In this document: piece after piece, positions 45,363-55,023 of the stretch | Numbering within the stretch: position 1 is the first letter of the stretch | How the letters are laid out: every line of letters begins with the position of its first letter | Source: Halalkalibacter sp. APA_J-10(15) | Lineage (GTDB): Bacteria > Bacillota > Bacilli > Bacillales > Bacillaceae_D | Direction: 5' to 3' | Length of the DNA stretch: 64,000 nucleotides | NCBI RefSeq assembly: GCF_023017105.1 | Contig: NZ_JALKEV010000012.1 | Coordinates: 62,001 to 126,000 of the forward strand | Made by a program: the position numbers and the translations under genes | Notes under the pieces: model-generated | What the model was told of the DNA's origin: nothing | What the model saw: only the letters and a program-made list of their open reading frames with translations | Databases searched by the model: none

Positions 45363-47519
45363 TTATTGATTACTCTTCTGTTCGAATTTCATCGTCCATC
45401 CATAACGCTTTTCTTCTTTCTTCCATTCATATTTCAAAATCGCTGAAAACGATTTTCCTTTTTTACTTTTTAAGCCCTTCACCTTCGCTTCTCCATGTTT
45501 CAAAATCGATTTGACCATCGTTTTTGTCGGCTTCTTATTTAAAGCAGCTAAGTAACGATCATTTTTCCAAATGACAAAGGTACACCCACTTTTCCAATTG
45601 CTGCATCCAAACCCCTTTTTTCCCTCAATAACTTGATGGTTACACCTTGGACATGCACCTAGAGTTTCATTTGTCTTCAATGAAGGAGACTGCTGTTTAA
45701 TGACCACATCATCAGATTGCTTCATTCGGTCAACCATTTGTCCAGTTAGCTTTGTAATAAAAGTTAAAAAAACATCCTTATGTAAGCGATTTTTCTCAAT
45801 TTCCGATAAAGCTTTCTCAAGTCTACCGGTAAAATGTAAATCAAATAACTCTTTAATTGGCAACGTTTCAACTAGCTTTTTACCTAACTCCGTGCACGTT
45901 ATATTCTTTTCTTTAAACGTAATATAACCGACCTTTTTTAATTTTTTTATCGTGTCAGCTCTCGTTGCAGGAGTCCCGATGCTGTAACCACTTAATATTG
46001 AATCAAGCCATTCATTCTCCTCTTGGCCTTCCTTAGAACTCTCTATATGTTTCCCGCATGTTTCCATTACCTTCAATAATGTCTTTTCCGTATGTGGCTT
46101 TGGTGGTTTCGTTTGTTTCTTTTCGACTTTTACGTTCTGGAGAAGGACGTCTTCATTTTCGTGAATCAACGGCAGCATGACATCCTTTGATACATCATCC
46201 TCCACCTCCTTCCAACCTTTCTCTAACTGAACCTTTCCTTTTGCGCGAAAAAAACCATCAACCTGTTCATACGGTACTAGCTTAATCACCGTTTCTTCAT
46301 AAGTAGCTATTGGCATAAATTGCATGAGGAATCGATTTCTTATTGCTTCATAAACGATCTTTTCATCTTGAGTGAACGATTTCGGAATGACATATGTTGG
46401 AATGATCGCACTGTGACTTTCTACTTTCGCATTGTTAAAAACTCGTTTCGACTGATGAAATTTTAGTTTATGTTCATAAGACAATCCTGCTTTCAACGTT
46501 TGCAAAACTTTCTCAGCCTTTTGTTTTAAACTCTCATCCAATGCAACACTAGAAGTTCTCGGATACGTAATCCACTTCTTCTCATATAGTTGCTGGGCGA
46601 CTTTTAACACCTTATCAGACGTCCATCCGCGATATTTACTCGTTATGTAGCCTTGTAAATGAGTCAAATTAAATAAAAGGGGAGCGTATTCCTTCTTTTG
46701 CTTGACATCCTTCTTCACAACCTTTGCCCTTTTCCCTTGAAGTAATCCAGCTATATGATCTAACTGGCTCCGCTCCTTAAACGTATTTGACTTCAAATAA
46801 TAGTCCGCTTCAAAATGATCGTTGTTTGCCGTTTGACAACGGGCTTTCAACTTATAATAATCTTCTGGCTGAAACTGCGCTATTTCTTGATCTCGATCAT
46901 AAATGATCTTTAATGTCGGCATAAGAACTCGACCGACGTTGAGAGCCCCTTTTCTCGCTCCTTTTTGGTAACATAACGTCGCAACGGACGTCAAATTAAT
47001 ACCTAACAACCAATCTGCCCATTGACGACTTAACCCCGCATCACGTAAAGGACTCAACTCACTGTTATCCTTTAACCTTAATAGACCTGCTCGAACTTCT
47101 TCCCCTGTCCATTCATTTAATAACAGACGATACACTTTTTTTCTACTCCCAATTTTCAGAAGAATTGTATCGGCAATTAATTGACCTTCTCGATCATAGT
47201 CACACGCAGAAATGACCTCTGCTACATCTGTTCGGGAGATTAAACGTTTAATGAGCATAAATTGCTTATAGGAGCCCTGCCTTCGATCTTTTTTTACTTT
47301 ATATTGAAATGTTGGTGGTATAAATGGAAAGTATTCTAACTTCCAAGATGCTTTTTCTTCGTCATAATCTTTTACATCATAGAGCTCCAGTAAATGTCCG
47401 TAGGCCCATGTAATGATATATCCATTGCCTTCATAATAACCGTCTTTACGTCCCTTTATTTGAAGCGCATCTGCTATATTTCTTGCGACAGAAGGCTTTT
47501 CAGCAATAATGACCTTCAT
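45363..47519 (-). CDS. topB: DNA topoisomerase III
   Basis: 718 residues, type IA topoisomerase. N-terminal TOPRIM (KVIIAEKPSVARNIADAL, and CDYDREGQL for the DxD), the active-site Tyr in KWITYPRTSS, and a C-terminal zinc ribbon (CPRC...CSNWKSGC). It relaxes and decatenates DNA through a single-strand break. Start at ATG 47519 after AAAGGA. Confidence 0.94.
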   Translation of the reverse strand: MKVIIAEKPSVARNIADALQIKGRKDGYYEGNGYIITWAYGHLLELYDVKDYDEEKASWKLEYFPFIPPTFQYKVKKDRRQGSYKQFMLIKRLISRTDVAEVISACDYDREGQLIADTILLKIGSRKKVYRLLLNEWTGEEVRAGLLRLKDNSELSPLRDAGLSRQWADWLLGINLTSVATLCYQKGARKGALNVGRVLMPTLKIIYDRDQEIAQFQPEDYYKLKARCQTANNDHFEADYYLKSNTFKERSQLDHIAGLLQGKRAKVVKKDVKQKKEYAPLLFNLTHLQGYITSKYRGWTSDKVLKVAQQLYEKKWITYPRTSSVALDESLKQKAEKVLQTLKAGLSYEHKLKFHQSKRVFNNAKVESHSAIIPTYVIPKSFTQDEKIVYEAIRNRFLMQFMPIATYEETVIKLVPYEQVDGFFRAKGKVQLEKGWKEVEDDVSKDVMLPLIHENEDVLLQNVKVEKKQTKPPKPHTEKTLLKVMETCGKHIESSKEGQEENEWLDSILSGYSIGTPATRADTIKKLKKVGYITFKEKNITCTELGKKLVETLPIKELFDLHFTGRLEKALSEIEKNRLHKDVFLTFITKLTGQMVDRMKQSDDVVIKQQSPSLKTNETLGACPRCNHQVIEGKKGFGCSNWKSGCTFVIWKNDRYLAALNKKPTKTMVKSILKHGEAKVKGLKSKKGKSFSAILKYEWKKEEKRYGWTMKFEQKSNQ

Positions 47520-47635
47520 CTTATCGCATCCTTTCAATAAACTTCCTACAGAATCTATGTTAGAACACTTCTTTTTGAAATTCTACTTTTATTCAAAAAA
47601 AACCGCGTGAATCCACTGAAGAAGTGCAAATCAAG

Positions 47636-47808
47636 AGGCCACTGAAAAAGTTTGGTTTTAACTTTTTCAGTGGCATTGAAGTAATGTGCGTAGCCGTTGC
47701 CCGATTTTGAAAGCCTTGCAATGAGTGGGTTTCTCATAGCAAGGCGCGCAACGAGCGGAGCCATTACTCTTCCTTGAGTTACTAGAAAGGACTTTTTCAG
47801 TGACCTCC
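47636..47808. repeat. R2 dispersed repeat, copy b
   Basis: Inverted ends GAGGCCACTGAAAAAG and CTTTTTCAGTGACCTC. The inner part, from GTAATGTGCGTAGCC to ACTAGAAAGGAC, is about 90 percent identical to 28732-28836. Lies upstream of topB and coaA in the divergent spacer. Confidence 0.85.
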
Positions 47809-48045
47809 AAATCAACCTTTGATTAGGCAAACAACGGTTTCATTCGTTACTTGATATAAAAAAAACACTCGTATCAGGTTTTCAAAATAGGCATTATTCA
47901 CGCCCAATACGAAAAGCCAACGAAAAAGTTAAAAACCAAACTTTTTCAATGCCCTTATAAAACGAATTAGTTACATTTTCACTGAAAGAAATGGTAGTAT
48001 TAAATCAATTAATTGTACCTACTAACATGACTAAAGGAGATTTGT
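47809..48045. other. Rest of the topB-coaA spacer with a second R2-type hairpin (47917-47954)
   Basis: The hairpin arms CGAAAAAGTT and AACTTTTTC with CAATGCCC resemble the R2 ends. The remainder is AT-rich and must contain the coaA promoter; no clear -35/-10 pair could be fixed. Confidence 0.5.
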
Positions 48046-48999
48046 ATGTCAACTCTACATCAAAAAGCACCCTTGTCTACTTATACCACCTTTACAAGAC
48101 AAGAATGGGCAAATTTATCAGAAGCAACGAAGGAAATTTTATCAGACGAAGAACGAACAAAAATCGGAAGTATCGATCAAACAATATCTGCTGATGAAGT
48201 TGCGGATGTTTATTTACCACTTTCCCAACTTCTTTATTTAAATATGGAGCAAGCGTTATCATTACATAGTAAGACAAATCGCTTCCTTCAGAAACAAACA
48301 AAAAAAACACCATATATTATTGGCATTGCTGGGAGTGTATCAGTTGGAAAAAGCACAACTGCTAGGTTATTACAGGCGCTTATTAAACGATGGCCATCAA
48401 AGCCTTCGGTTGAACTTATTACAACGGATGGATTTCTTTATCCGAATGCCATTTTGCAAAAGAAGAATTTAATGAAAAGAAAAGGGTTTCCCGAAAGCTA
48501 TGATATAGAACGACTCATTCACTTTTTATATGATTTGAAATCTGGCACGTCTGGCATCGAAGCACCTTTATACTCTCATTTGACGTATGACGTATTGCCA
48601 GATACTCACCAAACGATTGATAACCCTGACGTCGTCATCATTGAAGGAATTAACGTGCTCCAAGTAAACAAGAAAAATCAGCACATTCCTCATGTCTTCG
48701 TTTCTGATTTCTTTGACTTTTCTATTTATGTCGATGCTGATGAGCGCAATATACAAGCTTGGTATATTGAACGCTTCAAACTATTACGAAATACCGCGTT
48801 TCAAAAATCCGAATCTTATTTTCATCAATATCGCGATTTAAGTGATTACGAAGCGGAAGAGATTTCAAGAGGAATCTGGCAATCGATTAATGCCATAAAT
48901 CTTGAAGAAAACATTAGACCAACTCGTCATCGTGCCGATATGATTTTAAAAAAAGGCGCAGGTCACAAAGTAAAAGAAGTCCGATTGAAAAATTTATAG
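48046..48999 (+). CDS. coaA: Type I pantothenate kinase
   Basis: 317 residues, bacterial PanK-I. Walker [10 protein letters not shown] near residues 95-103, then TTDGFLYPN and the EGINVLQ and [12 protein letters not shown] segments. It catalyses the first step of coenzyme A synthesis and is normally inhibited by CoA. ATG follows AAAGGAG. Isolated gene between R2 repeats. Confidence 0.94.
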   Translation: MSTLHQKAPLSTYTTFTRQEWANLSEATKEILSDEERTKIGSIDQTISADEVADVYLPLSQLLYLNMEQALSLHSKTNRFLQKQTKKTPYIIGIAGSVSVGKSTTARLLQALIKRWPSKPSVELITTDGFLYPNAILQKKNLMKRKGFPESYDIERLIHFLYDLKSGTSGIEAPLYSHLTYDVLPDTHQTIDNPDVVIIEGINVLQVNKKNQHIPHVFVSDFFDFSIYVDADERNIQAWYIERFKLLRNTAFQKSESYFHQYRDLSDYEAEEISRGIWQSINAINLEENIRPTRHRADMILKKGAGHKVKEVRLKNL

Positions 49000-49036
49000 T
49001 GATTGTTCAAAATGGGCGTTGTTTCCCTTCCTTTTT

Positions 49037-49228
49037 GAATAACCTAGAAGCAATGAGTGTAGTCGTTACATCTTTTAAAGTCTTGTGGTGAGTCGTTTTC
49101 TCTTCACAAGATGCGTAGCGAATGTAGCAATTTCATATTTTTTGGTGGTTTTTGAGCATGCTCCTATAGAAGTTTCAACATCTTAAAAGGCACCAAAAAC
49201 TTAAGTCCAAATTTTTTCAGTGCCCTCT
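49037..49228. repeat. Decayed R2-like repeat, copy c
   Basis: Contains GTAGTCGTTAC...TAGCGAATGTAGC, a central CTTGTGGTGAG/CTTCACAAG palindrome and the end AATTTTTTCAGTGCCCTC, the same order of parts as R2 but only partly conserved. Confidence 0.6.
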
Positions 49229-49261
49229 TCACTCTTTCTACACACCCAATCTATATACCTA

Positions 49262-50371
49262 TTAAGATACCCATCCAAAATAAGATAAAATTCGATAGAA
49301 GAAGGAATTCGAATCTTCTGCACTTTCCTCTCCTTCTTCTACTATAACGTCTTCATTGCTCTTTTCAGTCTCGACTAATTCTAATATAGAAGACATTAAC
49401 CGATTATTGTTTTCATCAACTACACGTAATAACCCTGAATCATTGACATATACACTGGATTTTTCGCCTTTTTTTTGAACGTAATGTACATCATCGTTTA
49501 ATTGAAAAACCTTTTTCGTATCCGTTTTGAATTTTTCGCCGGACTCTAACGTATGCAATTCATAAGAATCAAAACCATAATCTAATAACGCAGCTGTATC
49601 CTCATATGCATGTGAAGCAGATGGAGAGTTTAACGTAACGGCTATTAGCTCCATGCCATCTCGCTCAGCAGAAGTTACTAATGTATAACCAGATTTTCGA
49701 ACAAATCCATTTTTCACACCAGTTGTTCCCTCATAATCCCACAGCATTCGATGGTGATTATAGATTATCGTTTCCCATCCTTCCCCATTCCATTCCATTT
49801 CTTTCATTGCTACAATTTCACGAAAAAGTTCATTCTCCAACGCATATTGCGTAATCTTCGCCATATCATATGCTGTTGTTATATGATTCTCATCAAATAA
49901 CCCATGCGGGTTTGTAAAATTCGTACGACTTACCCCAATTTCATCATGAATAAAACGGTTCATTTCAAGAGCAAAGGCTTCCTCACTACCTGATATATGA
50001 TGAGCAATGGCTGTTCCTGCATCATTACCTGAGTTAATAAGTAATCCTTGAATTAACGTTAATAGAGAAACCTCTTCATCTTCTAATAAATATACTCTAG
50101 TTCCAATCACTTCTGTTGCTTCCTTCGGTACTACAACTGTATCATCTACATGACCTTTTTCAATTGCCATTATAGCCGTTAAAATCTTTGTAATACTTGC
50201 TGGATACATCTGCTGTTGACTATCCTGTTCATACAAAATGTTTCCGCTTGTCGTATCCATTAAAACAGCCGTCTCACTATGTAATGAAGCTAGTTCTTCA
50301 CCATAGATAGGTAAAGGTATAAACAAGTAACACATAGCCAGAAAACAAAAAAACAACGTACTAAACCTCAT
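49262..50371 (-). CDS. Serine-type D-alanyl-D-alanine carboxypeptidase (PBP5/DacF-like)
   Basis: 369 residues, exported (hydrophobic 5-22, then Gly-Glu). Peptidase S11 motifs: Ser59-x-x-Lys62 in PASITK, Ser114-Gly-Asn in INSGNDAG, and the third box reads KNG in GVKNGFVRKSGYTL instead of the common KTG. The C-terminal 20 residues (SNSFFYRILSYFGWVS) look like an amphipathic membrane anchor. It trims the terminal D-Ala from peptidoglycan stem peptides. Which paralogue (dacA, dacF) is not decidable here. Confidence 0.88.
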   Translation of the reverse strand: MRFSTLFFCFLAMCYLFIPLPIYGEELASLHSETAVLMDTTSGNILYEQDSQQQMYPASITKILTAIMAIEKGHVDDTVVVPKEATEVIGTRVYLLEDEEVSLLTLIQGLLINSGNDAGTAIAHHISGSEEAFALEMNRFIHDEIGVSRTNFTNPHGLFDENHITTAYDMAKITQYALENELFREIVAMKEMEWNGEGWETIIYNHHRMLWDYEGTTGVKNGFVRKSGYTLVTSAERDGMELIAVTLNSPSASHAYEDTAALLDYGFDSYELHTLESGEKFKTDTKKVFQLNDDVHYVQKKGEKSSVYVNDSGLLRVVDENNNRLMSSILELVETEKSNEDVIVEEGEESAEDSNSFFYRILSYFGWVS

Positions 50372-50657
50372 ACTTTCCTCCTATTCACCATAATCTCATT
50401 CAACATTATAAAGGATAAATGTTACAGTTCGATATCATTCTAGTTACGGATGAAAAAAAATAGGTATATGTAGCTAGTATTTTATATTTCAATAGTGTTT
50501 CGTCATTCGTTACACAAATGTAAGATAACAAGCTCAGCTTTACAGCTACTAGTAATCTAGCAGCTAAAACCATTCAAATGGAAAATAACTCCTAAAGAAA
50601 AGCTACTATTTTTTTGTTAGGTTAGTAGACGAACAACTTTTAGGAGGTAATCACACA

Positions 50658-51242
50658 ATGAAAAAAATAATTATGACAGTATGTGCAACAGCCATGATCT
50701 TTATTGGCGCACAAGGAGTACAAGCACAAACAACACATGAGGTCGTATCTGGAGACACTCTTTATCTATTAGGACAAAAATATGGCGTTTCTGTTCATGA
50801 TATAAAAAAATCAAATAGTAAACAGTCGGATGTCATTTATATTGGAGAGCATTTACAAATTCCTAATAGTATTTCATCGACCGAGAGAGACTTATTAGCG
50901 CGACTTGTTCACGCAGAAGCACAAGGAGAGCCTTATTCTGGTAAGGTAGCCGTTGCAACTGTTGTTTTAAATCGCGTTGATCATGATGATTTTCCGAATT
51001 CGATCTACAATGTCATCCATGAAGTCGCGCCATCTGGACACTATGCCTTCTCTCCAGTACAAAATGGTCATATTAATCGTTCTGCTGATGATGAAGCAAA
51101 ACGGGCAGTCGATGAAGCTCTAGCATTTAGAGGTCAGGGGGCAGGATCATTATTTTTCTATAATCCAGATATTGCTACGAATCATTGGATTGCAACTCGG
51201 ACCGAAACGACGAGAATTGGAAACCATGTATTTGCAAAATAA
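50658..51242 (+). CDS. LysM and SleB/CwlJ-type cell-wall hydrolase
   Basis: 194 residues: signal peptide (1-24, cleavage near VQA), one LysM domain (HEVVSGDTLYLLGQKYGV..., about 27-71) and a Hydrolase_2 domain (DLLARLVHAEAQGEPYSGKVAVATVVLNRV onwards) with catalytic Glu in HAEAQGE. Related to spore cortex lytic enzymes and YkvT. ATG follows TAGGAGG. Probably acts on the cell wall or spore cortex. Confidence 0.9.
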   Translation: MKKIIMTVCATAMIFIGAQGVQAQTTHEVVSGDTLYLLGQKYGVSVHDIKKSNSKQSDVIYIGEHLQIPNSISSTERDLLARLVHAEAQGEPYSGKVAVATVVLNRVDHDDFPNSIYNVIHEVAPSGHYAFSPVQNGHINRSADDEAKRAVDEALAFRGQGAGSLFFYNPDIATNHWIATRTETTRIGNHVFAK

Positions 51243-51431
51243 CCGTTAGTATTCAGAAAATCTTTCATGAAGGTCACAGAGAAAGTCCATTTCTTTTCAG
51301 TGATCTTCTTCTTTTTTTGATAGTTTTCCATAATTCGGTCATCTTCATGAAAATTAAAGCCTTTCCATTGATTTTATTCATTATTTTGTCATAATAATAG
51401 TGTAGAAAAAGTAAAGCTGAGGGGATTAGCT

Positions 51432-52184
51432 ATGGATACAGATAAAATCGATATGAGTCAATTAAAAAAGTTCAAACATGAAGTGACAAGGTTTATGATG
51501 GCGTATAAGTTTGCTCTTGATAAAATGGATACAAGAATCGATATTTTAAAGCAAGAATTTGAATATATTCATGAATACAATCCAATCGAACATGTTAGCT
51601 CTCGTTTAAAATCACCTGAAAGTCTGTTAACGAAAATTCAACGTAAAAAAATCCCTCTTTCCTTAAATGGTATTAAAGAACAAGTACATGACATTGCTGG
51701 CATACGCATCACTTGTTCATTTCTATCAGATATTTATACGATCTGTGATATGATACAACGTCAGAAGGACCTTCAAGTTATAGAGATGAAAGATTATATT
51801 GCAAGTCCAAAACCAAATGGGTATCGTAGTCTTCACCTCATAGTTGAAGTACCTGTTTTCATGTCTGATCGGGAAATTCATGTTTATGTAGAAGTGCAAA
51901 TACGTACAATTGCAATGGATTTTTGGGCTAGTTTAGAGCATAAGATTTTTTATAAATACAACAAAACGATCCCAACAAGACTAGTTAATGAATTAAAAGA
52001 AGCAGCTGAATCTGCATCAGCATTAGATTATAAAATGGAAACGATCCATAAGGAAGTAACGAATATTAAAGCTGCTCAAGATGAAGAAGAATCGTTGCGA
52101 TCGCTAGACTGGAATAATGAAACGTTTAAGCTGCCTTCTGGATTATTGCAATCCATTCTAGGTGGAGGGAAATCTTCATCTTAA
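51432..52184 (+). CDS. relP: Small alarmone synthetase RelP (YwaC/SasA)
   Basis: 250 residues. Synthetase motifs VHDIAGIRITCSF, PKPNGYRSLHLIVEVP and VEVQIRTIAMDFWASLEHKIFYKYN; no hydrolase domain. The C-terminal tail (SLDWNNETFKLPSGLLQSILGGG) distinguishes the YwaC/RelP type from RelQ. It makes (p)ppGpp or pGpp under envelope stress in B. subtilis. Monocistronic by spacing. Confidence 0.9.
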   Translation: MDTDKIDMSQLKKFKHEVTRFMMAYKFALDKMDTRIDILKQEFEYIHEYNPIEHVSSRLKSPESLLTKIQRKKIPLSLNGIKEQVHDIAGIRITCSFLSDIYTICDMIQRQKDLQVIEMKDYIASPKPNGYRSLHLIVEVPVFMSDREIHVYVEVQIRTIAMDFWASLEHKIFYKYNKTIPTRLVNELKEAAESASALDYKMETIHKEVTNIKAAQDEEESLRSLDWNNETFKLPSGLLQSILGGGKSSS

Positions 52185-52357
52185 TCCGGAACATTTCTTA
52201 AAATGACTTGCAAAATGATTCGATTGTGTCACGTTTTTAGAAACGAACAACTACAAGCACTTTAGTTAAATCAATGGTTATAGTAGCTCCTCTTAAATTA
52301 CTCCTCATACTACAATTTTATATGAAACATATATCTCCTTTACATTCCCTTTACATT

Positions 52358-52389
52358 CCTTTGATACAATCAACTTATTGTATCAAAGG
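52358..52389 (+). promoter_or_regulatory. Perfect hairpin overlapping the ribosome-binding site of the chemoreceptor gene
   Basis: A 13-base inverted repeat (CCTTTGATACAAT and ATTGTATCAAAGG) with a six-base loop. The right arm contains the AAAGG of the Shine-Dalgarno sequence; the ATG is at 52402. In mRNA this would occlude the ribosome site; in DNA it could be an operator. Confidence 0.7.
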
Positions 52390-52401
52390 GGGTATTTAGA
52401 A

Positions 52402-54111
52402 ATGAGTAAAAAGAACCATAAGAAAGAACACTTCTTTCATTCTTTCTGGAAAAAAGTGAATTTACGTTTACGCTTGCTTATTCTCTTATTTTCATTATTA
52501 ACCATCTCAGTCACTTCAGTAGGCCTTATTTCTTACATTGTCGCTGAACGAACAACTTTAGCTTCAATGGAAAATCGACTAGAAAGAGAGACTGAGCTAA
52601 TTGGTCATATTGCAGAAAACCTACATTTTTTGTATGTGAGTGATCATGACTATTTTATGCAGCTTCTTAATATTAATATCAGAGAACAGCATGAAACCTT
52701 TCTAAAGGAAGGAATTGAGGCTGACTTTCTTTACGTATCTGAGAATAATGTGTTTCCATTTAACGTGAGTGAAACTACACTTCCGTCTATCACTCAAGAT
52801 ATCATATCTAGCATGAGCAATTCGCCTAACGGAATCATTCATACCGAGTTAGATGGTATGGACTATACGATTACGTTTCGTGAGATGAGTGAAATCAATG
52901 GAACTTATGCAATTATCATTCCAAGGCATTCGTATATGGCACCTGTTCATCGCATGTCTCAGCTATCTATTATTGTAGGCTTTACGATTATTATCATTGC
53001 GACACTACTGATGTTATTATTAGTACGAACGATAACTAAGCCATTAACTATTTTGCAACAGACAATGAGAACAGTAAGAGAGGGTGATTTGCAACAAACA
53101 CCATTAATAAAAACCACGATTCCTGAAATCTTATCTTTACATAAAAGCTATATTGCGATGATTCAGCATATGCGTTCGATGGTAACAGACTTAAAAAAAA
53201 CTACGCATGAATTAGAAGTAACAGGAACACAACTAAGCACTTCTTCAGAAAATTCCCTTACATCAAGTCAGCAATTAGTTGAATCTATTCATGTAGTCAA
53301 GGAAGGCGCTGAACAAACCGCCATTAGCTCTGAAAGTAATTTAACTAACCTTAAACAAATGAATCAAAAGGTTGAAAAAATGCTCCTTAAAATGGAACAA
53401 TTAGCTAATCAATCTAATGAAGTAGGCGATTCAGCTAAAAAAGGAGAAAAAACCGTCGCTAGCCTTATCCAAACGATCCATACTTTTCTAGGTGATTTCA
53501 CCCAATTAACGCAAACCATTAAAGATGTTAAGCAACATTCCTCTTCGATTATGAATGTCGTTGATTTAATTAATGAAATAGCCGAGCAAACGAAATTATT
53601 AGCTTTAAATGCGACTATCGAAGCTGCTCGAGCAGGTGATGCCGGTAAAGGATTTGCAGTCGTAGCAACAGAGGTTCGCAAGCTTGCTGAACAATCTTCT
53701 AAGGCCACTGAACAGATTTCGGACTCCATCTCCAATATGGAAGCAAAAACGCTCGAAGCGAATAATGAATTCAATCAAATGCTAGATAAAACAAAATCGA
53801 ACTTAAAAATGGCCAACAGTTCCAAACAATCATTAGACTCTCTTATGCAAGAAATCTCATCAGTGGGTATCAACCTTGATCAAATGAAAAAGGAAGTAGA
53901 ACAATTTAATCATTTACTACCAGCTTTAGAACAAACATCACATAGTTTAACATCAATATCACAGGAAACATCTGCCAGTTCAGAAGAAATGATGGCGACG
54001 AGTGATGAACAAATCCAACAAGTACAGACTACTCATCAAATTGGTTTAACATTAACAGATTTATCGTCATCGCTTTCTAAGTTAACGAAACAATTTAAAG
54101 TGAGTGAGTAA
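52402..54111 (+). CDS. Methyl-accepting chemotaxis protein
   Basis: 569 residues. TM1 about 25-46, an extracellular sensor domain of about 140 residues, TM2 about 188-208, HAMP 209-262, then the long cytoplasmic coiled coil whose tip is [41 protein letters not shown]. It couples ligand sensing to CheA/CheW. The ATG at 52402 is used; the frame extends 24 bases upstream without a site. No flagellar or che genes nearby, so an orphan receptor. Confidence 0.92.
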   Translation: MSKKNHKKEHFFHSFWKKVNLRLRLLILLFSLLTISVTSVGLISYIVAERTTLASMENRLERETELIGHIAENLHFLYVSDHDYFMQLLNINIREQHETFLKEGIEADFLYVSENNVFPFNVSETTLPSITQDIISSMSNSPNGIIHTELDGMDYTITFREMSEINGTYAIIIPRHSYMAPVHRMSQLSIIVGFTIIIIATLLMLLLVRTITKPLTILQQTMRTVREGDLQQTPLIKTTIPEILSLHKSYIAMIQHMRSMVTDLKKTTHELEVTGTQLSTSSENSLTSSQQLVESIHVVKEGAEQTAISSESNLTNLKQMNQKVEKMLLKMEQLANQSNEVGDSAKKGEKTVASLIQTIHTFLGDFTQLTQTIKDVKQHSSSIMNVVDLINEIAEQTKLLALNATIEAARAGDAGKGFAVVATEVRKLAEQSSKATEQISDSISNMEAKTLEANNEFNQMLDKTKSNLKMANSSKQSLDSLMQEISSVGINLDQMKKEVEQFNHLLPALEQTSHSLTSISQETSASSEEMMATSDEQIQQVQTTHQIGLTLTDLSSSLSKLTKQFKVSE

Positions 54112-54293
54112 TGAACCAAAATTTCTGAGAAATAAAGCAACACTCACACTAAGGACATTGAGAAGTTTATCTTTTCAATTGACTGGTTTTATTCCATATA
54201 TCCTTCTCCCTTTTTGTACGACAACGTATAAGAGAGGGTTTTTAAGGGCTCTGATTAGCACCCTTTGATTTTCTCTTTCCTTTTGAAAGAGTC
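54112..54293. other. Intergenic stretch after the chemoreceptor gene
   Basis: About 180 bases without a gene, ending in a short CTCTTTC...GAAAGAG palindrome just ahead of the terminator at 54294. Together with the terminator, R3 copy and gntR promoter it fills the 540-base gap to gntR. Confidence 0.5.
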
Positions 54294-54343
54294 AGCCTGT
54301 CGACAAAGTCTCGCAAAAGCGAGACAGTCGACAGGCTTTTTTT
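54294..54343 (+). terminator. Strong nested terminator
   Basis: Outer arms AGCCTGTCGAC and GTCGACAGGCT enclose an inner GTCTCGC/GCGAGAC stem; seven T follow. Confidence 0.88.
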
Positions 54344-54421
54344 GAGTAGTTACCACGATACGGCGCTGCCAACTGAGACTGTAGAAACACCCACCCTCCA
54401 GTGTCACCAATAGAAAATAGA

Positions 54422-54481
54422 GGAAATAACGTAAAAACGCCTTTGAGAAAAAATTCTCAAAGACGTTTTGTCTACGGTCTG
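54422..54481. repeat. R3 hairpin repeat, copy 2
   Basis: Nearly identical to 18591-18649 (GGAAATAACGTAAAAACGCC ... TCTACGGTCTG); the stem is CGCCTTTGAGA/TCTCAAAGACG. Here it is not adjacent to a minus-strand gene it could terminate. Confidence 0.8.
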
Positions 54482-54585
54482 TCCCTTTCTTTTTGAAAGA
54501 GTTTATTTTATATTTCCATATAACAATTTGTCCCATATACAAAGTCTTACATATCAGTATTTTTATCATTTAAATAAATACCCTA

Positions 54586-54614
54586 TTGACTTTTTCGTTC
54601 ATTACCTTTATGGT
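54586..54614 (+). promoter_or_regulatory. Promoter of the gntR-ABC operon
   Basis: TTGACT (54586-54591), 17-base spacer, TATGGT (54609-54614). Confidence 0.75.
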
Positions 54615-54635
54615 TAATTACATAAGTAACTAACC
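54612..54635 (+). promoter_or_regulatory. Probable autoregulatory operator of the GntR regulator
   Basis: Inverted repeat GGTTA-N-TTAC, four-base centre, GTAA-N-TAACC, overlapping the -10 box and transcription start. Size and position fit a YtrA-type GntR dimer. Confidence 0.7.
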
Positions 54636-54654
54636 AATGAACGAAGGTGAGAAC

Positions 54655-55023
54655 ATGTCAAACAGCTTCGAGGACGATAAGCCCCTGTTTCAGCAAATTG
54701 CTGAAAGGATCGAGGAGAGTATTCTAGATGGGTCAATAGTCGAGGGAGAGCGTATTCCTTCTACAAATGAATTGGCAAAATATTATCAAATTAATCCAGC
54801 AACTGCTGGAAAAGGCATTAATCAATTAGTCGATCAGTCGATTATTTTTAAAAAGCGAGGGATTGGGATGTTCGTTACAGATGGTGCACGATCAATTATT
54901 TTGCAGAAACGGAAGGATGATTTTTATGATGAGTACATTGTTCCATTGAAAGCTGAAGCGAAGAGAATTGGCATTTCAAGCGAAGCTTTACTTACACTTA
55001 TTAAGGAGGATGAGGAAGCATGA
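54655..55023 (+). CDS. GntR-family regulator, YtrA subfamily
   Basis: 122 residues: an N-terminal winged helix (PLFQQIAERIEESILDGSIVEGERIPSTNELAKYYQINPATAGKGINQL) and a short helical tail, the layout of YtrA-type regulators controlling their own ABC transporter. ATG at 54655 after GAAGGTGAG. It overlaps the ATPase gene by four bases. The inducer is unknown; cell-wall antibiotics induce the B. subtilis ytr operon. Confidence 0.9.
   Translation: MSNSFEDDKPLFQQIAERIEESILDGSIVEGERIPSTNELAKYYQINPATAGKGINQLVDQSIIFKKRGIGMFVTDGARSIILQKRKDDFYDEYIVPLKAEAKRIGISSEALLTLIKEDEEA

Noticed and set aside
47555-47830. 91-residue frame upstream of topB
   Set aside because: It lies within R2 repeat b and its translation reflects the palindromic repeat, not a protein family.
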